A stretch of DNA of 64,000 nucleotides from Limnephilus marmoratus (GCA_917880885.1 OU862918.1:30651988-30715987); one strand, 5' to 3'. Positions 29,806-45,300 are shown, numbered from the stretch's first letter. Program-made: numbers and translations. The notes: generated from the sequence alone by a model not told the origin.

Positions 29806-32800
29806 AACAATTATTATAAGCAATAATTATCAGCCTGAAACACTCATCCACATTGAAAAATCTTCCGAGAAAAGATACATGACGCCAACGGGACTTGAAC
29901 CCGTGTCCTCTCGATTGCCGGTCGATTGCTCTGACCACTGAGCTATGGCGGCTTATCTCGTACCCGCCAAATGATTCAATATATGCTAGTGTTTCATTCA
30001 ACAATTACTGCTTATTATATTTTTTCCACCTGAAAACAACCAACTTTATTTTTGCGAGAGAAACATTGTAAGTGTTAAATCCCTCGCTAGGTGGCGTCGA
30101 GACAAATTATGTCTTCATTTATTGGGGAAATACTTAAACTTGTCAAATATTAATTATTATTTTTAATTGTAAAACTAATGTTTTTAAGACAAGATTTTTT
30201 ATGCATAGCACAAAGGGTAACAATTATTATAAGCAATAATTATCAGCCTGAAACACTCATCCACATTGAAAAATCTTCCGAGAAAAGATACATGACGCCA
30301 ACGGGACTTGAACCCGTGTCCTCTCGATTGCCGGTCGATTGCTCTGACCACTGAGCTATGGCGGCTTATCTCGTACCCGCCAAATGATTCAATATATGCT
30401 AGTGTTTCATTCAACAATTACTGCTTATTATATTTTTTCCACCTGAAAACAACCAACTTTATTTTTGCGAGAGAAACATTGTAAGTGTTAAATCCCTCGC
30501 TAGGTGGCGTCGAGACAAATTATGTCTTCATTTATTGGGGAAATACTTAAACTTGTCAAATATTAATTATTATTTTTAATTGTAAAACTAATGTTTTTAA
30601 GACAAGATTTTTTATGCATAGCACAAAGGGTAACAATTATTATAAGCAATAATTATCAGCCTGAAACAATCATCCACATTGAAAAATCTTCCGAGAAAAG
30701 ATACATGACGCCAACGGGACTTGAACCCGTGTCCTCTCGATTGCCGGTCGATTGCTCTGACCACTGAGCTATGGCGGCTTATCTCGTACCCGCCAAATGA
30801 TTCAATATATGCTAGTGTTTCATTCAACAATTACTGCTTATTATATTTTTTCCACCTGAAAACAACCAACTTTATTTTTGCGAGAGAAACATTGTAAGTG
30901 TTAAATCCCTCGCTAGGTGGCGTCGAGACAAATTATGTCTTCATTTATTGGGGAAATACTTAAACTTGTCAAATATTAATTATTATTTTTAATTGTAAAA
31001 CTAATGTTTTTAAGACAAGATTTTTTATGCATAGCACAAAGGGTAACAATTATTATAAGCAATAATTATCAGCCTGAAACACTCATCCACATTGAAAAAT
31101 CTTCCGAGAAAAGATACATGACGCCAACGGGACTTGAACCCGTGTCCTCTCGATTGCCGGTCGATTGCTCTGACCACTGAGCTATGGCGGCTTATCTCGT
31201 ACCCGCCAAATGATTCAATATATGCTAGTGTTTCATTCAACAATTACTGCTTATTATATTTTTTCCACCTGAAAACAACCAACTTTATTTTTGCGAGAGA
31301 AACATTGTAAGTGTTAAATCCCTCGCTAGGTGGCGTCGAGACAAATTATGTCTTCATTTATTGGGGAAATACTTAAACTTGTCAAATATTAATTATTATT
31401 TTTAATTGTAAAACTAATGTTTTTAAGACAAGATTTTTTATGCATAGCACAAAGGGTAACAATTATTATAAGCAATAATTATCAGCCTGAAACACTCATC
31501 CACATTGAAAAATCTTCCGAGAAAAGATACATGACGCCAACGGGACTTGAACCCGTGTCCTCTCGATTGCCGGTCGATTGCTCTGACCACTGAGCTATGG
31601 CGGCTTATCTCGTACCCGCCAAATGATTCAATATATGCTAGTGTTTCATTCAACAATTACTGCTTATTATATTTTTTCCACCTGAAAACAACCAACTTTA
31701 TTTTTGCGAGAGAAACATTGTAAGTGTTAAATCCCTCGCTAGGTGGCGTCGAGACAAATTATGTCTTCATTTATTGGGGAAATACTTAAACTTGTCAAAT
31801 ATTAATTATTATTTTTAATTGTAAAACTAATGTTTTTAAGACAAGATTTTTTATGCATAGCACAAAGGGTAACAATTATTATAAGCAATAATTATCAGCC
31901 TGAAACACTCATCCACATTGAAAAATCTTCCGAGAAAAGATACATGACGCCAACGGGACTTGAACCCGTGTCCTCTCGATTGCCGGTCGATTGCTCTGAC
32001 CACTGAGCTATGGCGGCTTATCTCGTACCCGCCAAATGATTCAATATATGCTAGTGTTTCATTCAACAATTACTGCTTATTATATTTTTTCCACCTGAAA
32101 ACAACCAACTTTATTTTTGCGAGAGAAACATTGTAAGTGTTAAATCCCTCGCTAGGTGGCGTCGAGACAAATTATGTCTTCATTTATTGGGGAAATACTT
32201 AAACTTGTCAAATATGAATTATTATTTTTAATTGTAAAACTAATGTTTTTAAGACAAGATTTTTTATGCATAGCACAAAGGGTAACAATTATTATAAGCA
32301 ATAATTATCAGCCTGAAACACTCATCCACATTGAAAAATCTTCCGAGAAAAGATACATGACGCCAACGGGACTTGAACCCGTGTCCTCTCGATTGCCGGT
32401 CGATTGCTCTGACCACTGAGCTATGGCGGCTTATCTCGTACCCGCCAAATGATTCAATATATGCTAGTGTTTCATTCAACAATTACTGCTTATTATATTT
32501 TTTCCACCTGAAAACAACCAACTTTATTTTTGCGAGAGAAACATTGTAAGTGTTAAATCCCTCGCTAGGTGGCGTCGAGACAAATTATGTCTTCATTTAT
32601 TGGGGAAGTACTTAAACTTGTCAAATATTAATTATTATTTTTAATTGTAAAACTAATGTTTTTAAGACAAGATTTTTTATGCATAGCACAAAGGGTAACA
32701 ATTATTATAAGCAATAATTATCAGCCTGAAACACTCATCCACATTGAAAAATCTTCCGAGAAAAGATACATGACGCCAACGGGACTTGAACCCGTGTCCT

Positions 32801-35800
32801 CTCGATTGCCGGTCGATTGCTCTGACCACTGAGCTATGGCGGCTTATCTCGTACCCGCCAAATGATTCAATATATGCTAGTGTTTCATTCAACAATTACT
32901 GCTTATTATATTTTTTCCACCTGAAAACAACCAACTTTATTTTTGCGAGAGAAACATTGTAAGTGTTAAATCCCTCGCTAGGTGGCGTCGAGACAAATTA
33001 TGTCTTCATTTATTGGGGAAATACTTAAACTTGTCAAATATTAATTATTATTTTTAATTGTAAAACTAATGTTTTTAAGACAAGATTTTTTATGCATAGC
33101 ACAAAGGGTAACAATTATTATAAGCAATAATTATCAGCCTGAAACACTCATCCACATTGAAAAATCTTCCGAGAAAAGATACATGACGCCAACGGGACTT
33201 GAACCCGTGTCCTCTCGATTGCCGGTCGATTGCTCTGACCACTGAGCTATGGCGGCTTATCTCGTACCCGCCAAATGATTCAATATATGCTAGTGTTTCA
33301 TTCAACAATTACTGCTTATTATATTTTTTCCATCTGAAAACAACCAACTTTATTTTTGCGAGAGAAACATTGTAAGTGTTAAATCCCTCGCTAGGTGGCG
33401 TCGAGACAAATTATGTCTTCATTTATTGGGGAAATACTTACTTAAACTTGTCAAATATTAATTATTATTTTTAATTGTAAAACTAATGTTTTTAAGACAA
33501 GATTTTTTATGCATAGCACAAAGGGTAACAATTATTATAAGCAATAATTATCAGCCTGAAACACTCATCCACATTGAAAAATCTTCCGAGAAAAGATACA
33601 TGACGCCAACGGGACTTGAACCCGTGTCCTCTCGATTGCCGGTCGATTGCTCTGACCACTGAGCTATGGCGGCTTATCTCGTACCCGCCAAATGATTCAA
33701 TATATGCTAGTGTTTCATTCAACAATTACTGCTTATTATATTTTTTCCACCTGAAAACAACCAACTTTATTTTTGCGAGAGAAACATTGTAAGTGTTAAA
33801 TCCCTCGCTAGGTGGCGTCGAGACAAATTATGTCTTCATTTATTGGGGAAATACTTAAACTTGTCAAATATTAATTATTATTTTTAATTGTAAAACTAAT
33901 GTTTTTAAGACAAGATTTTTTATGCATAGCACAAAGGGTAACAATTATTATAAGCAATAATTATCAGCCTGAAACACTCATCCACATTGAAAAATCTTCC
34001 GAGAAAAGATACATGACGCCAACGGGACTTGAACCCGTGTCCTCTCGATTGCCGGTCGATTGCTCTGACCACTGAGCTATGGCGGCTTATCTCGTACCCG
34101 CCAAATGATTCAATATATGCTAGTGTTTCATTCAACAATTACTGCTTATTATATTTTTTCCACCTGAAAACAACCAACTTTATTTTTGCGAGAGAAACAT
34201 TGTAAGTGTTAAATCCCTCGCTAGGTGGCGTCGAGACAAATTATGTCTTCATTTATTGGGGAAATACTTAAACTTGTCAAATATTAATTATTATTTTTAA
34301 TTGTAAAACTAATGTTTTTAAGACAAGATTTTTTATGCATAGCACAAAGGGTAACAATTATTATAAGCAATAATTATCAGCCTGAAACACTCATCCACAT
34401 TGAAAAATCTTCCGAGAAAAGATACATGACGCCAACGGGACTTGAACCCGTGTCCTCTCGATTGCCGGTCGATTGCTCTGACCACTGAGCTATGGCGGCT
34501 TATCTCGTACCCGCCAAATGATTCAATATATGCTAGTGTTTCATTCAACAATTACTGCTTATTATATTTTTTCCACCTGAAAACAACCAACTTTATTTTT
34601 GCGAGAGAAACATTGTAAGTGTTAAATCCCTCGCTAGGTGGCGTCGAGACAAATTATGTCTTCATTTATTGGGGAAATACTTAAACTTGTCAAATATTAA
34701 TTATTATTTTTAATTGTAAAACTAATGTTTTTAAGACAAGATTTTTTATGCATAGCACAAAGGGTAACAATTATTATAAGCAATAATTATCAGCCTGAAA
34801 CACTCATCCACATTGAAAAATCTTCCGAGAAAAGATACATGACGCCAACGGGACTTGAACCCGTGTCCTCTCGATTGCCGGTCGATTGCTCTGACCACTG
34901 AGCTATGGCGGCTTATCTCGTACCCGCCAAATGATTCAATATATGCTAGTGTTTCATTCAACAATTACTGCTTATTATATTTTTTCCACCTGAAAACAAC
35001 CAACTTTATTTTTGCGAGAGAAACATTGTAAGTGTTAAATCCCTCGCTAGGTGGCGTCGAGACAAATTATGTCTTCATTTATTGGGGAAATACTTAAACT
35101 TGTCAAATATGAATTATTATTTTTAATTGTAAAACTAATGTTTTTAAGACAAGATTTTTTATGCATAGCACAAAGGGTAACAATTATTATAAGCAATAAT
35201 TATCAGCCTGAAACACTCATCCACATTGAAAAATCTTCCGAGAAAAGATACATGACGCCAACGGGACTTGAACCCGTGTCCTCTCGATTGCCGGTCGATT
35301 GCTCTGACCACTGAGCTATGGCGGCTTATCTCGTACCCGCCAAATGATTCAATATATGCTAGTGTTTCATTCAACAATTACTGCTTATTATATTTTTTCC
35401 ACCTGAAAACAACCAACTTTATTTTTGCGAGAGAAACATTGTAAGTGTTAAATCCCTCGCTAGGTGGCGTCGAGACAAATTATGTCTTCATTTATTGGGG
35501 AAATACTTAAACTTGTCAAATATTAATTATTATTTTTAATTGTAAAACTAATGTTTTTAAGACAAGATTTTTTATGCATAGCACAAAGGGTAACAATTAT
35601 TATAAGCAATAATTATCAGCCTGAAACACTCATCCACATTGAAAAATCTTCCGAGAAAAGATACATGACGCCAACGGGACTTGAACCCGTGTCCTCTCGA
35701 TTGCCGGTCGATTGCTCTGACCACTGAGCTATGGCGGCTTATCTCGTACCCGCCAAATGATTCAATATATGCTAGTGTTTCATTCAACAATTACTGCTTA

Positions 35801-38800
35801 TTATATTTTTTCCACCTGAAAACAACCAACTTTATTTTTGCGAGAGAAACATTGTAAGTGTTAAATCCCTCGCTAGGTGGCGTCGAGACAAATTATGTCT
35901 TCATTTATTGGGGAAATACTTAAACTTGTCAAATATTAATTATTATTTTTAATTGTAAAACTAATGTTTTTAAGACAAGATTTTTTATGCATAGCACAAA
36001 GGGTAACAATTATTATAAGCAATAATTATCAGCCTGAAACACTCATCCACATTGAAAAATCTTCCGAGAAAAGATACATGACGCCAACGGGACTTGAACC
36101 CGTGTCCTCTCGATTGCCGGTCGATTGCTCTGACCACTGAGCTATGGCGGCTTATCTCGTACCCGCCAAATGATTCAATATATGCTAGTGTTTCATTCAA
36201 CAATTACTGCTTATTATATTTTTTCCACCTGAAAACAACCAACTTTATTTTTGCGAGAGAAACATTGTAAGTGTTAAATCCCTCGCTAGGTGGCGTCGAG
36301 ACAAATTATGTCTTCATTTATTGGGGAAATACTTAAACTTGTCAAATATTAATTATTATTTTTAATTGTAAAACTAATGTTTTTAAGACAAGATTTTTTA
36401 TGCATAGCACAAAGGGTAACAATTATTATAAGCAATAATTATCAGCCTGAAACACTCATCCACATTGAAAAATCTTCCGAGAAAAGATACATGACGCCAA
36501 CGGGACTTGAACCCGTGTCCTCTCGATTGCCGGTCGATTGCTCTGACCACTGAGCTATGGCGGCTTATCTCGTACCCGCCAAATGATTCAATATATGCTA
36601 GTGTTTCATTCAACAATTACTGCTTATTATATTTTTTCCACCTGAAAACAACCAACTTTATTTTTGCGAGAGAAACATTGTAAGTGTTAAATCCCTCGCT
36701 AGGTGGCGTCGAGACAAATTATGTCTTCATTTATTGGGGAAATACTTAAACTTGTCAAATATTAATTATTATTTTTAATTGTAAAACTAATGTTTTTAAG
36801 ACAAGATTTTTTATGCATAGCACAAAGGGTAACAATTATTATTAGCAATAATTATCAGCCTGAAACACTCATCCACATTGAAAAATCTTCCGAGAAAAGA
36901 TACATGACGCCAACGGGACTTGAACCCGTGTCCTCTCGATTGCCGGTCGATTGCTCTGACCACTGAGCTATGGCGGCTTATCTCGTACCCGCCAAATGAT
37001 TCAATATATGCTAGTGTTTCATTCAACAATTACTGCTTATTATATTTTTTCCACCTGAAAACAACCAACTTTATTTTTGCGAGAGAAACATTGTAAGTGT
37101 TAAATCCCTCGCTAGGTGGCGTCGAGACAAATTATGTCTTCATTTATTGGGGAAATACTTAAACTTGTCAAATATTAATTATTATTTTTAATTGTAAAAC
37201 TAATGTTTTTAAGACAAGATTTTTTATGCATAGCACAAAGGGTAACAATTATTATAAGCAATAATTATCAGCCTGAAACACTCATCCACATTGAAAAATC
37301 TTCCGAGAAAAGATACATGACGCCAACGGGACTTGAACCCGTGTCCTCTCGATTGCCGGTCGATTGCTCTGACCACTGAGCTATGGCGGCTTATCTCGTA
37401 CCCGCCAAATGATTCAATATATGCTAGTGTTTCATTCAACAATTACTGCTTATTATATTTTTTCCACCTGAAAACAACCAACTTTATTTTTGCGAGAGAA
37501 ACATTGTAAGTGTTAAATCCCTCGCTAGGTGGCGTCGAGACAAATTATGTCTTCATTTATTGGGGAAATACTTAAACTTGTCAAATATTAATTATTATTT
37601 TTAATTGTAAAACTAATGTTTTTAAGACAAGATTTTTTATGCATAGCACAAAGGGTAACAATTATTATTAGCAATAATTATCAGCCTGAAACACTCATCC
37701 ACATTGAAAAATCTTCCGAGAAAAGATACATGACGCCAACGGGACTTGAACCCGTGTCCTCTCGATTGCCGGTCGATTGCTCTGACCACTGAGCTATGGC
37801 GGCTTATCTCGTACCCGCCAAATGATTCAATATATGCTAGTGTTTCATTCAACAATTACTGCTTATTATATTTTTTCCACCTGAAAACAACCAACTTTAT
37901 TTTTGCGAGAGAAACATTGTAAGTGTTAAATCCCTCGCTAGGTGGCGTCGAGACAAATTATGTCTTCATTTATTGGGGAAATACTTAAACTTGTCAAATA
38001 TTAATTATTATTTTTAATTGTAAAACTAATGTTTTTAAGACAAGATTTTTTATGCATAGCACAAAGGGTAACAATTATTATAAGCAATAATTATCAGCCT
38101 GAAACACTCATCCACATTGAAAAATCTTCCGAGAAAAGATACATGACGCCAACGGGACTTGAACCCGTGTCCTCTCGATTGCCGGTCGATTGCTCTGACC
38201 ACTGAGCTATGGCGGCTTATCTCGTACCCGCCAAATGATTCAATATATGCTAGTGTTTCATTCAACAATTACTGCTTATTATATTTTTTCCACCTGAAAA
38301 CAACCAACTTTATTTTTGCGAGAGAAACATTGTAAGTGTTAAATCCCTCGCTAGGTGGCGTCGAGACAAATTATGTCTTCATTTATTGGGGAAATACTTA
38401 AACTTGTCAAATATTAATTATTATTTTTAATTGTAAAACTAATGTTTTTAAGACAAGATTTTTTATGCATAGCACAAAGGGTAACAATTATTATAAGCAA
38501 TAATTATCAGCCTGAAACACTCATCCACATTGAAAAATCTTCCGAGAAAAGATACATGACGCCAACGGGACTTGAACCCGTGTCCTCTCGATTGCCGGTC
38601 GATTGCTCTGACCACTGAGCTATGGCGGCTTATCTCGTACCCGCCAAATGATTCAATATATGCTAGTGTTTCATTCAACAATTACTGCTTATTATATTTT
38701 TTCCACCTGAAAACAACCAACTTTATTTTTGCGAGAGAAACATTGTAAGTGTTAAATCCCTCGCTAGGTGGCGTCGAGACAAATTATGTCTTCATTTATT

Positions 38801-41800
38801 GGGGAAATACTTAAACTTGTCAAATATTAATTATTATTTTTAATTGTAAAACTAATGTTTTTAAGACAAGATTTTTTATGCATAGCACAAAGGGTAACAA
38901 TTATTATAAGCAATAATTATCAGCCTGAAACACTCATCCACATTGAAAAATCTTCCGAGAAAAGATACATGACGCCAACGGGACTTGAACCCGTGTCCTC
39001 TCGATTGCCGGTCGATTGCTCTGACCACTGAGCTATGGCGGCTTATCTCGTACCCGCCAAATGATTCAATATATGCTAGTGTTTCATTCAACAATTACTG
39101 CTTATTATATTTTTTCCACCTGAAAACAACCAACTTTATTTTTGCGAGAGAAACATTGTAAGTGTTAAATCCCTCGCTAGGTGGCGTCGAGACAAATTAT
39201 GTCTTCATTTATTGGGGAAATACTTAAACTTGTCAAATATTAATTATTATTTTTAATTGTAAAACTAATGTTTTTAAGACAAGATTTTTTATGCATAGCA
39301 CAAAGGGTAACAATTATTATAAGCAATAATTATCAGCCTGAAACACTCATCCACATTGAAAAATCTTCCGAGAAAAGATACATGACGCCAACGGGACTTG
39401 AACCCGTGTCCTCTCGATTGCCGGTCGATTGCTCTGACCACTGAGCTATGGCGGCTTATCTCGTACCCGCCAAATGATTCAATATATGCTAGTGTTTCAT
39501 TCAACAATTACTGCTTATTATATTTTTTCCACCTGAAAACAACCAACTTTATTTTTGCGAGAGAAACATTGTAAGTGTTAAATCCCTCGCTAGGTGGCGT
39601 CGAGACAAATTATGTCTTCATTTATTGGGGAAATACTTAAACTTGTCAAATATTAATTATTATTTTTAATTGTAAAACTAATGTTTTTAAGACAAGATTT
39701 TTTATGCATAGCACAAAGGGTAACAATTATTATAAGCAATAATTATCAGCCTGAAACACTCATCCACATTGAAAAATCTTCCGAGAAAAGATACATGACG
39801 CCAACGGGACTTGAACCCGTGTCCTCTCGATTGCCGGTCGATTGCTCTGACCACTGAGCTATGGCGGCTTATCTCGTACCCGCCAAATGATTCAATATAT
39901 GCTAGTGTTTCATTCAACAATTACTGCTTATTATATTTTTTCCACCTGAAAACAACCAACTTTATTTTTGCGAGAGAAACATTGTAAGTGTTAAATCCCT
40001 CGCTAGGTGGCGTCGAGACAAATTATGTCTTCATTTATTGGGGAAATACTTAAACTTGTCAAATATTAATTATTATTTTTAATTGTAAAACTAATGTTTT
40101 TAAGACAAGATTTTTTATGCATAGCACAAAGGGTAACAATTATTATAAGCAATAATTATCAGCCTGAAACACTCATCCACATTGAAAAATCTTCCGAGAA
40201 AAGATACATGACGCCAACGGGACTTGAACCCGTGTCCTCTCGATTGCCGGTCGATTGCTCTGACCACTGAGCTATGGCGGCTTATCTCGTACCCGCCAAA
40301 TGATTCAATATATGCTAGTGTTTCATTCAACAATTACTGCTTATTATATTTTTTCCACCTGAAAACAACCAACTTTATTTTTGCGAGAGAAACATTGTAA
40401 GTGTTAAATCCCTCGCTAGGTGGCGTCGAGACAAATTATGTCTTCATTTATTGGGGAAATACTTAAACTTGTCAAATATTAATTATTATTTTTAATTGTA
40501 AAACTAATGTTTTTAAGACAAGATTTTTTATGCATAGCACAAAGGGTAACAATTATTATAAGCAATAATTATCAGCCTGAAACACTCATCCACATTGAAA
40601 AATCTTCCGAGAAAAGATACATGACGCCAACGGGACTTGAACCCGTGTCCTCTCGATTGCCGGTCGATTGCTCTGACCACTGAGCTATGGCGGCTTATCT
40701 CGTACCCGCCAAATGATTCAATATATGCTAGTGTTTCATTCAACAATTACTGCTTATTATATTTTTTCCACCTGAAAACAACCAACTTTATTTTTGCGAG
40801 AGAAACATTGTAAGTGTTAAATCCCTCGCTAGGTGGCGTCGAGACAAATTATGTCTTCATTTATTGGGGAAATACTTAAACTTGTCAAATATTAATTATT
40901 ATTTTTAATTGTAAAACTAATGTTTTTAAGACAAGATTTTTTATGCATAGCACAAAGGGTAACAATTATTATAAGCAATAATTATCAGCCTGAAACACTC
41001 ATCCACATTGAAAAATCTTCCGAGAAAAGATACATGACGCCAACGGGACTTGAACCCGTGTCCTCTCGATTGCCGGTCGATTGCTCTGACCACTGAGCTA
41101 TGGCGGCTTATCTCGTACCCGCCAAATGATTCAATATATGCTAGTGTTTCATTCAACAATTACTGCTTATTATATTTTTTCCACCTGAAAACAACCAACT
41201 TTATTTTTGCGAGAGAAACATTGTAAGTGTTAAATCCCTCGCTAGGTGGCGTCGAGACAAATTATGTCTTCATTTATTGGGGAAATACTTAAACTTGTCA
41301 AATATTAATTATTATTTTTAATTGTAAAACTAATGTTTTTAAGACAAGATTTTTTATGCATAGCACAAAGGGTAACAATTATTATAAGCAATAATTATCA
41401 GCCTGAAACACTCATCCACATTGAAAAATCTTCCGAGAAAAGATACATGACGCCAACGGGACTTGAACCCGTGTCCTCTCGATTGCCGGTCGATTGCTCT
41501 GACCACTGAGCTATGGCGGCTTATCTCGTACCCGCCAAATGATTCAATATATGCTAGTGTTTCATTCAACAATTACTGCTTATTATATTTTTTCCACCTG
41601 AAAACAACCAACTTTATTTTTGCGAGAGAAACATTGTAAGTGTTAAATCCCTCGCTAGGTGGCGTCGAGACAAATTATGTCTTCATTTATTGGGGAAATA
41701 CTTAAACTTGTCAAATATTAATTATTATTTTTAATTGTAAAACTAATGTTTTTAAGACAAGATTTTTTATGCATAGCACAAAGGGTAACAATTATTATAA

Positions 41801-42310
41801 GCAATAATTATCAGCCTGAAACACTCATCCACATTGAAAAATCTTCCGAGAAAAGATACATGACGCCAACGGGACTTGAACCCGTGTCCTCTCGATTGCC
41901 GGTCGATTGCTCTGACCACTGAGCTATGGCGGCTTATCTCGTACCCGCCAAATGATTCAATATATGCTAGTGTTTCATTCAACAATTACTGCTTATTATA
42001 TTTTTTCCACCTGAAAACAACCAACTTTATTTTTGCGAGAGAAACATTGTAAGTGTTAAATCCCTCGCTAGGTGGCGTCGAGACAAATTATGTCTTCATT
42101 TATTGGGGAAATACTTAAACTTGTCAAATATTAATTATTATTTTTAATTGTAAAACTAATGTTTTTAAGACAAGATTTTTTATGCATAGCACAAAGGGTA
42201 ACAATTATTATAAGCAATAATTATCAGCCTGAAACACTCATCCACATTGAAAAATCTTCCGAGAAAAGATACATGACGCCAACGGGACTTGAACCCGTGT
42301 CCTCTCGATT
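29806..42310 (-). repeat. Tandem array of 413-bp tRNA-bearing units, main block
   Basis: Thirty complete units plus one broken unit, nearly identical. Period is 413 bp throughout except one unit with a 4-bp insertion (about 33440, giving 417). Each unit holds one 73-nt tRNA-like gene on minus. Outside it are GTTTCATTCAACAATTACTG, TTTTTCCACCTGAAAACAACC and CTCGCTAGGTGGCGTCGAGA on plus. Only a handful of substitutions distinguish units (about 30667, 32215, 32607, 33332, 35110, 36842, 37668). The block ends at 42310 inside the anticodon region of its last tRNA, where the orientation flips. Confidence 0.97.
29880..29952 (-). tRNA. tRNA-like gene (anticodon position GGC), first of 30 minus-strand copies
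   Basis: Folds as a complete 73-nt cloverleaf: acceptor GCCGCCA with TGGCGTC (one C2-U71 mismatch), D-arm GCTC/GAGC, anticodon arm ATCGA/TCGAG (one A27-G43 mismatch), loop CCGGCAA, 5-nt variable loop, perfect T-stem ACGGG/CCCGT, discriminator A. Anticodon position GGC would read Ala, but position 33 is C instead of the near-universal U, and pair 3-70 is C-G instead of the G-U that alanyl-tRNA synthetase recognises. Box A TAGCTCAGTGG and box B GGTTCAAGTCC are intact, and TTTT follows 7 nt after the 3' end. Other minus copies start at 30293, 30706, 31119, 31532, 31945, 32358, 32771, 33184, 33601, then every 413 bp from 34014 to 41861. A half copy lies at 42274-42310. Confidence 0.8.
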
Positions 42311-45300
42311 ATATATAGAGCATATATTGAATCATTTGGCGGGTACGAGATAAGCCGCCATAGCTCAGTGGTCAGAGCAATCGACCGGCAATCGAGAGGA
42401 CACGGGTTCAAGTCCCGTTGGCGTCATGTATCTTTTCTCGGAAGATTTTTTAATGTGGATGAGTGTTTCAGGCTGATAATTATTGCTTATAATAATTGTT
42501 ACCCTTTGTGCTATGCATAAAAAATCTTGTCTTAAAAACATTAGTTTTACAATTAAAAATAATAATTAATATTTGACAAGTTTAAGTATTTCCCCAATAA
42601 ATGAAGACATAATTTGTCTCGACGCCACCTAGCGAGGGATTTAACACTTACAATGTTTCTCTCGCAAAAATAAAGTTGGTTGTTTTCAGGTGGAAAAAAT
42701 ATAATAAGCAGTAATTGTTGAATGAAACACTAGCATATATTGAATCATTTGGCGGGTACGAGATAAGCCGCCATAGCTCAGTGGTCAGAGCAATCGACCG
42801 GCAATCGAGAGGACACGGGTTCAAGTCCCGTTGGCGTCATGTATCTTTTCTCGGAAGATTTTTCAATGTGGATGAGTGTTTCAGGCTGATAATTATTGCT
42901 TATAATAATTGTTACCCTTTGTGCTATGCATAAAAAATCTTGTCTTAAAAACATTAGTTTTACAATTAAAAATAATAATTAATATTTGACAAGTTTAAGT
43001 ATTTCCCCAATAAATGAAGACATAATTTGTCTCGACGCCACCTAGCGAGGGATTTAACACTTACAATGTTTCTCTCGCAAAAATAAAGTTGGTTGTTTTC
43101 AGGTGGAAAAAATATAATAAGCAGTAATTGTTGAATGAAACACTAGCATATATTGAATCATTTGGCGGGTACGAGATAAGCCGCCATAGCTCAGTGGTCA
43201 GAGCAATCGACCGGCAATCGAGAGGACACGGGTTCAAGTCCCGTTGGCGTCATGTATCTTTTCTCGGAAGATTTTTCAATGTGGATGAGTGTTTCAGGCT
43301 GATAATTATTGCTTATAATAATTGTTACCCTTTGTGCTATGCATAAAAAATCTTGTCTTAAAAACATTAGTTTTACAATTAAAAATAATAATTAATATTT
43401 GACAAGTTTAAGTATTTCCCCAATAAATGAAGACATAATTTGTCTCGACGCCACCTAGCGAGGGATTTAACACTTACAATGTTTCTCTCGCAAAAATAAA
43501 GTTGGTTGTTTTCAGGTGGAAAAAATATAATAAGCAGTAATTGTTGAATGAAACACTAGCATATATTGAATCATTTGGCGGGTACGAGATAAGCCGCCAT
43601 AGCTCAGTGGTCAGAGCAATCGACCGGCAATCGAGAGGACACGGGTTCAAGTCCCGTTGGCGTCATGTATCTTTTCTCGGAAGATTTTTCAATGTGGATG
43701 AGTGTTTCAGGCTGATAATTATTGCTTATAATAATTGTTACCCTTTGTGCTATGCATAAAAAATCTTGTCTTAAAAACATTAGTTTTACAATTAAAAATA
43801 ATAATTAATATTTGACAAGTTTAAGTATTTCCCCAATAAATGAAGACATAATTTGTCTCGACGCCACCTAGCGAGGGATTTAACACTTACAATGTTTCTC
43901 TCGCAAAAATAAAGTTGGTTGTTTTCAGGTGGAAAAAATATAATAAGCAGTAATTGTTGAATGAAACACTAGCATATATTGAATCATTTGGCGGGTACGA
44001 GATAAGCCGCCATAGCTCAGTGGTCAGAGCAATCGACCGGCAATCGAGAGGACACGGGTTCAAGTCCCGTTGGCGTCATGTATCTTTTCTCGGAAGATTT
44101 TTCAATGTGGATGAGTGTTTCAGGCTGATAATTATTGCTTATAATAATTGTTACCCTTTGTGCTATGCATAAAAAATCTTGTCTTAAAAACATTAGTTTT
44201 ACAATTAAAAATAATAATTAATATTTGACAAGTTTAAGTATTTCCCCAATAAATGAAGACATAATTTGTCTCGACGCCACCTAGCGAGGGATTTAACACT
44301 TACAATGTTTCTCTCGCAAAAATAAAGTTGGTTGTTTTCAGGTGGAAAAAATATAATAAGCAGTAATTGTTGAATGAAACACTAGCATATATTGAATCAT
44401 TTGGCGGGTACGAGATAAGCCGCCATAGCTCAGTGGTCAGAGCAATCGACCGGCAATCGAGAGGACACGGGTTCAAGTCCCGTTGGCGTCATGTATCTTT
44501 TCTCGGAAGATTTTTCAATGTGGATGAGTGTTTCAGGCTGATAATTATTGCTTATAATAATTGTTACCCTTTGTGCTATGCATAAAAAATCTTGTCTTAA
44601 AAACATTAGTTTTACAATTAAAAATAATAATTAATATTTGACAAGTTTAAGTATTTCCCCAATAAATGAAGACATAATTTGTCTCGACGCCACCTAGCGA
44701 GGGATTTAACACTTACAATGTTTCTCTCGCAAAAATAAAGTTGGTTGTTTTCAGGTGGAAAAAATATAATAAGCAGTAATTGTTGAATGAAACACTAGCA
44801 TATATTGAATCATTTGGCGGGTACGAGATAAGCCGCCATAGCTCAGTGGTCAGAGCAATCGACCGGCAATCGAGAGGACACGGGTTCAAGTCCCGTTGGC
44901 GTCATGTATCTTTTCTCGGAAGATTTTTCAATGTGGATGAGTGTTTCAGGCTGATAATTATTGCTTATAATAATTGTTACCCTTTGTGCTATGCATAAAA
45001 AATCTTGTCTTAAAAACATTAGTTTTACAATTAAAAATAATAATTAATATTTGACAAGTTTAAGTATTTCCCCAATAAATGAAGACATAATTTGTCTCGA
45101 CGCCACCTAGCGAGGGATTTAACACTTACAATGTTTCTCTCGCAAAAATAAAGTTGGTTGTTTTCAGGTGGAAAAAATATAATAAGCAGTAATTGTTGAA
45201 TGAAACACTAGCATATATTGAATCATTTGGCGGGTACGAGATAAGCCGCCATAGCTCAGTGGTCAGAGCAATCGACCGGCAATCGAGAGGACACGGGTTC

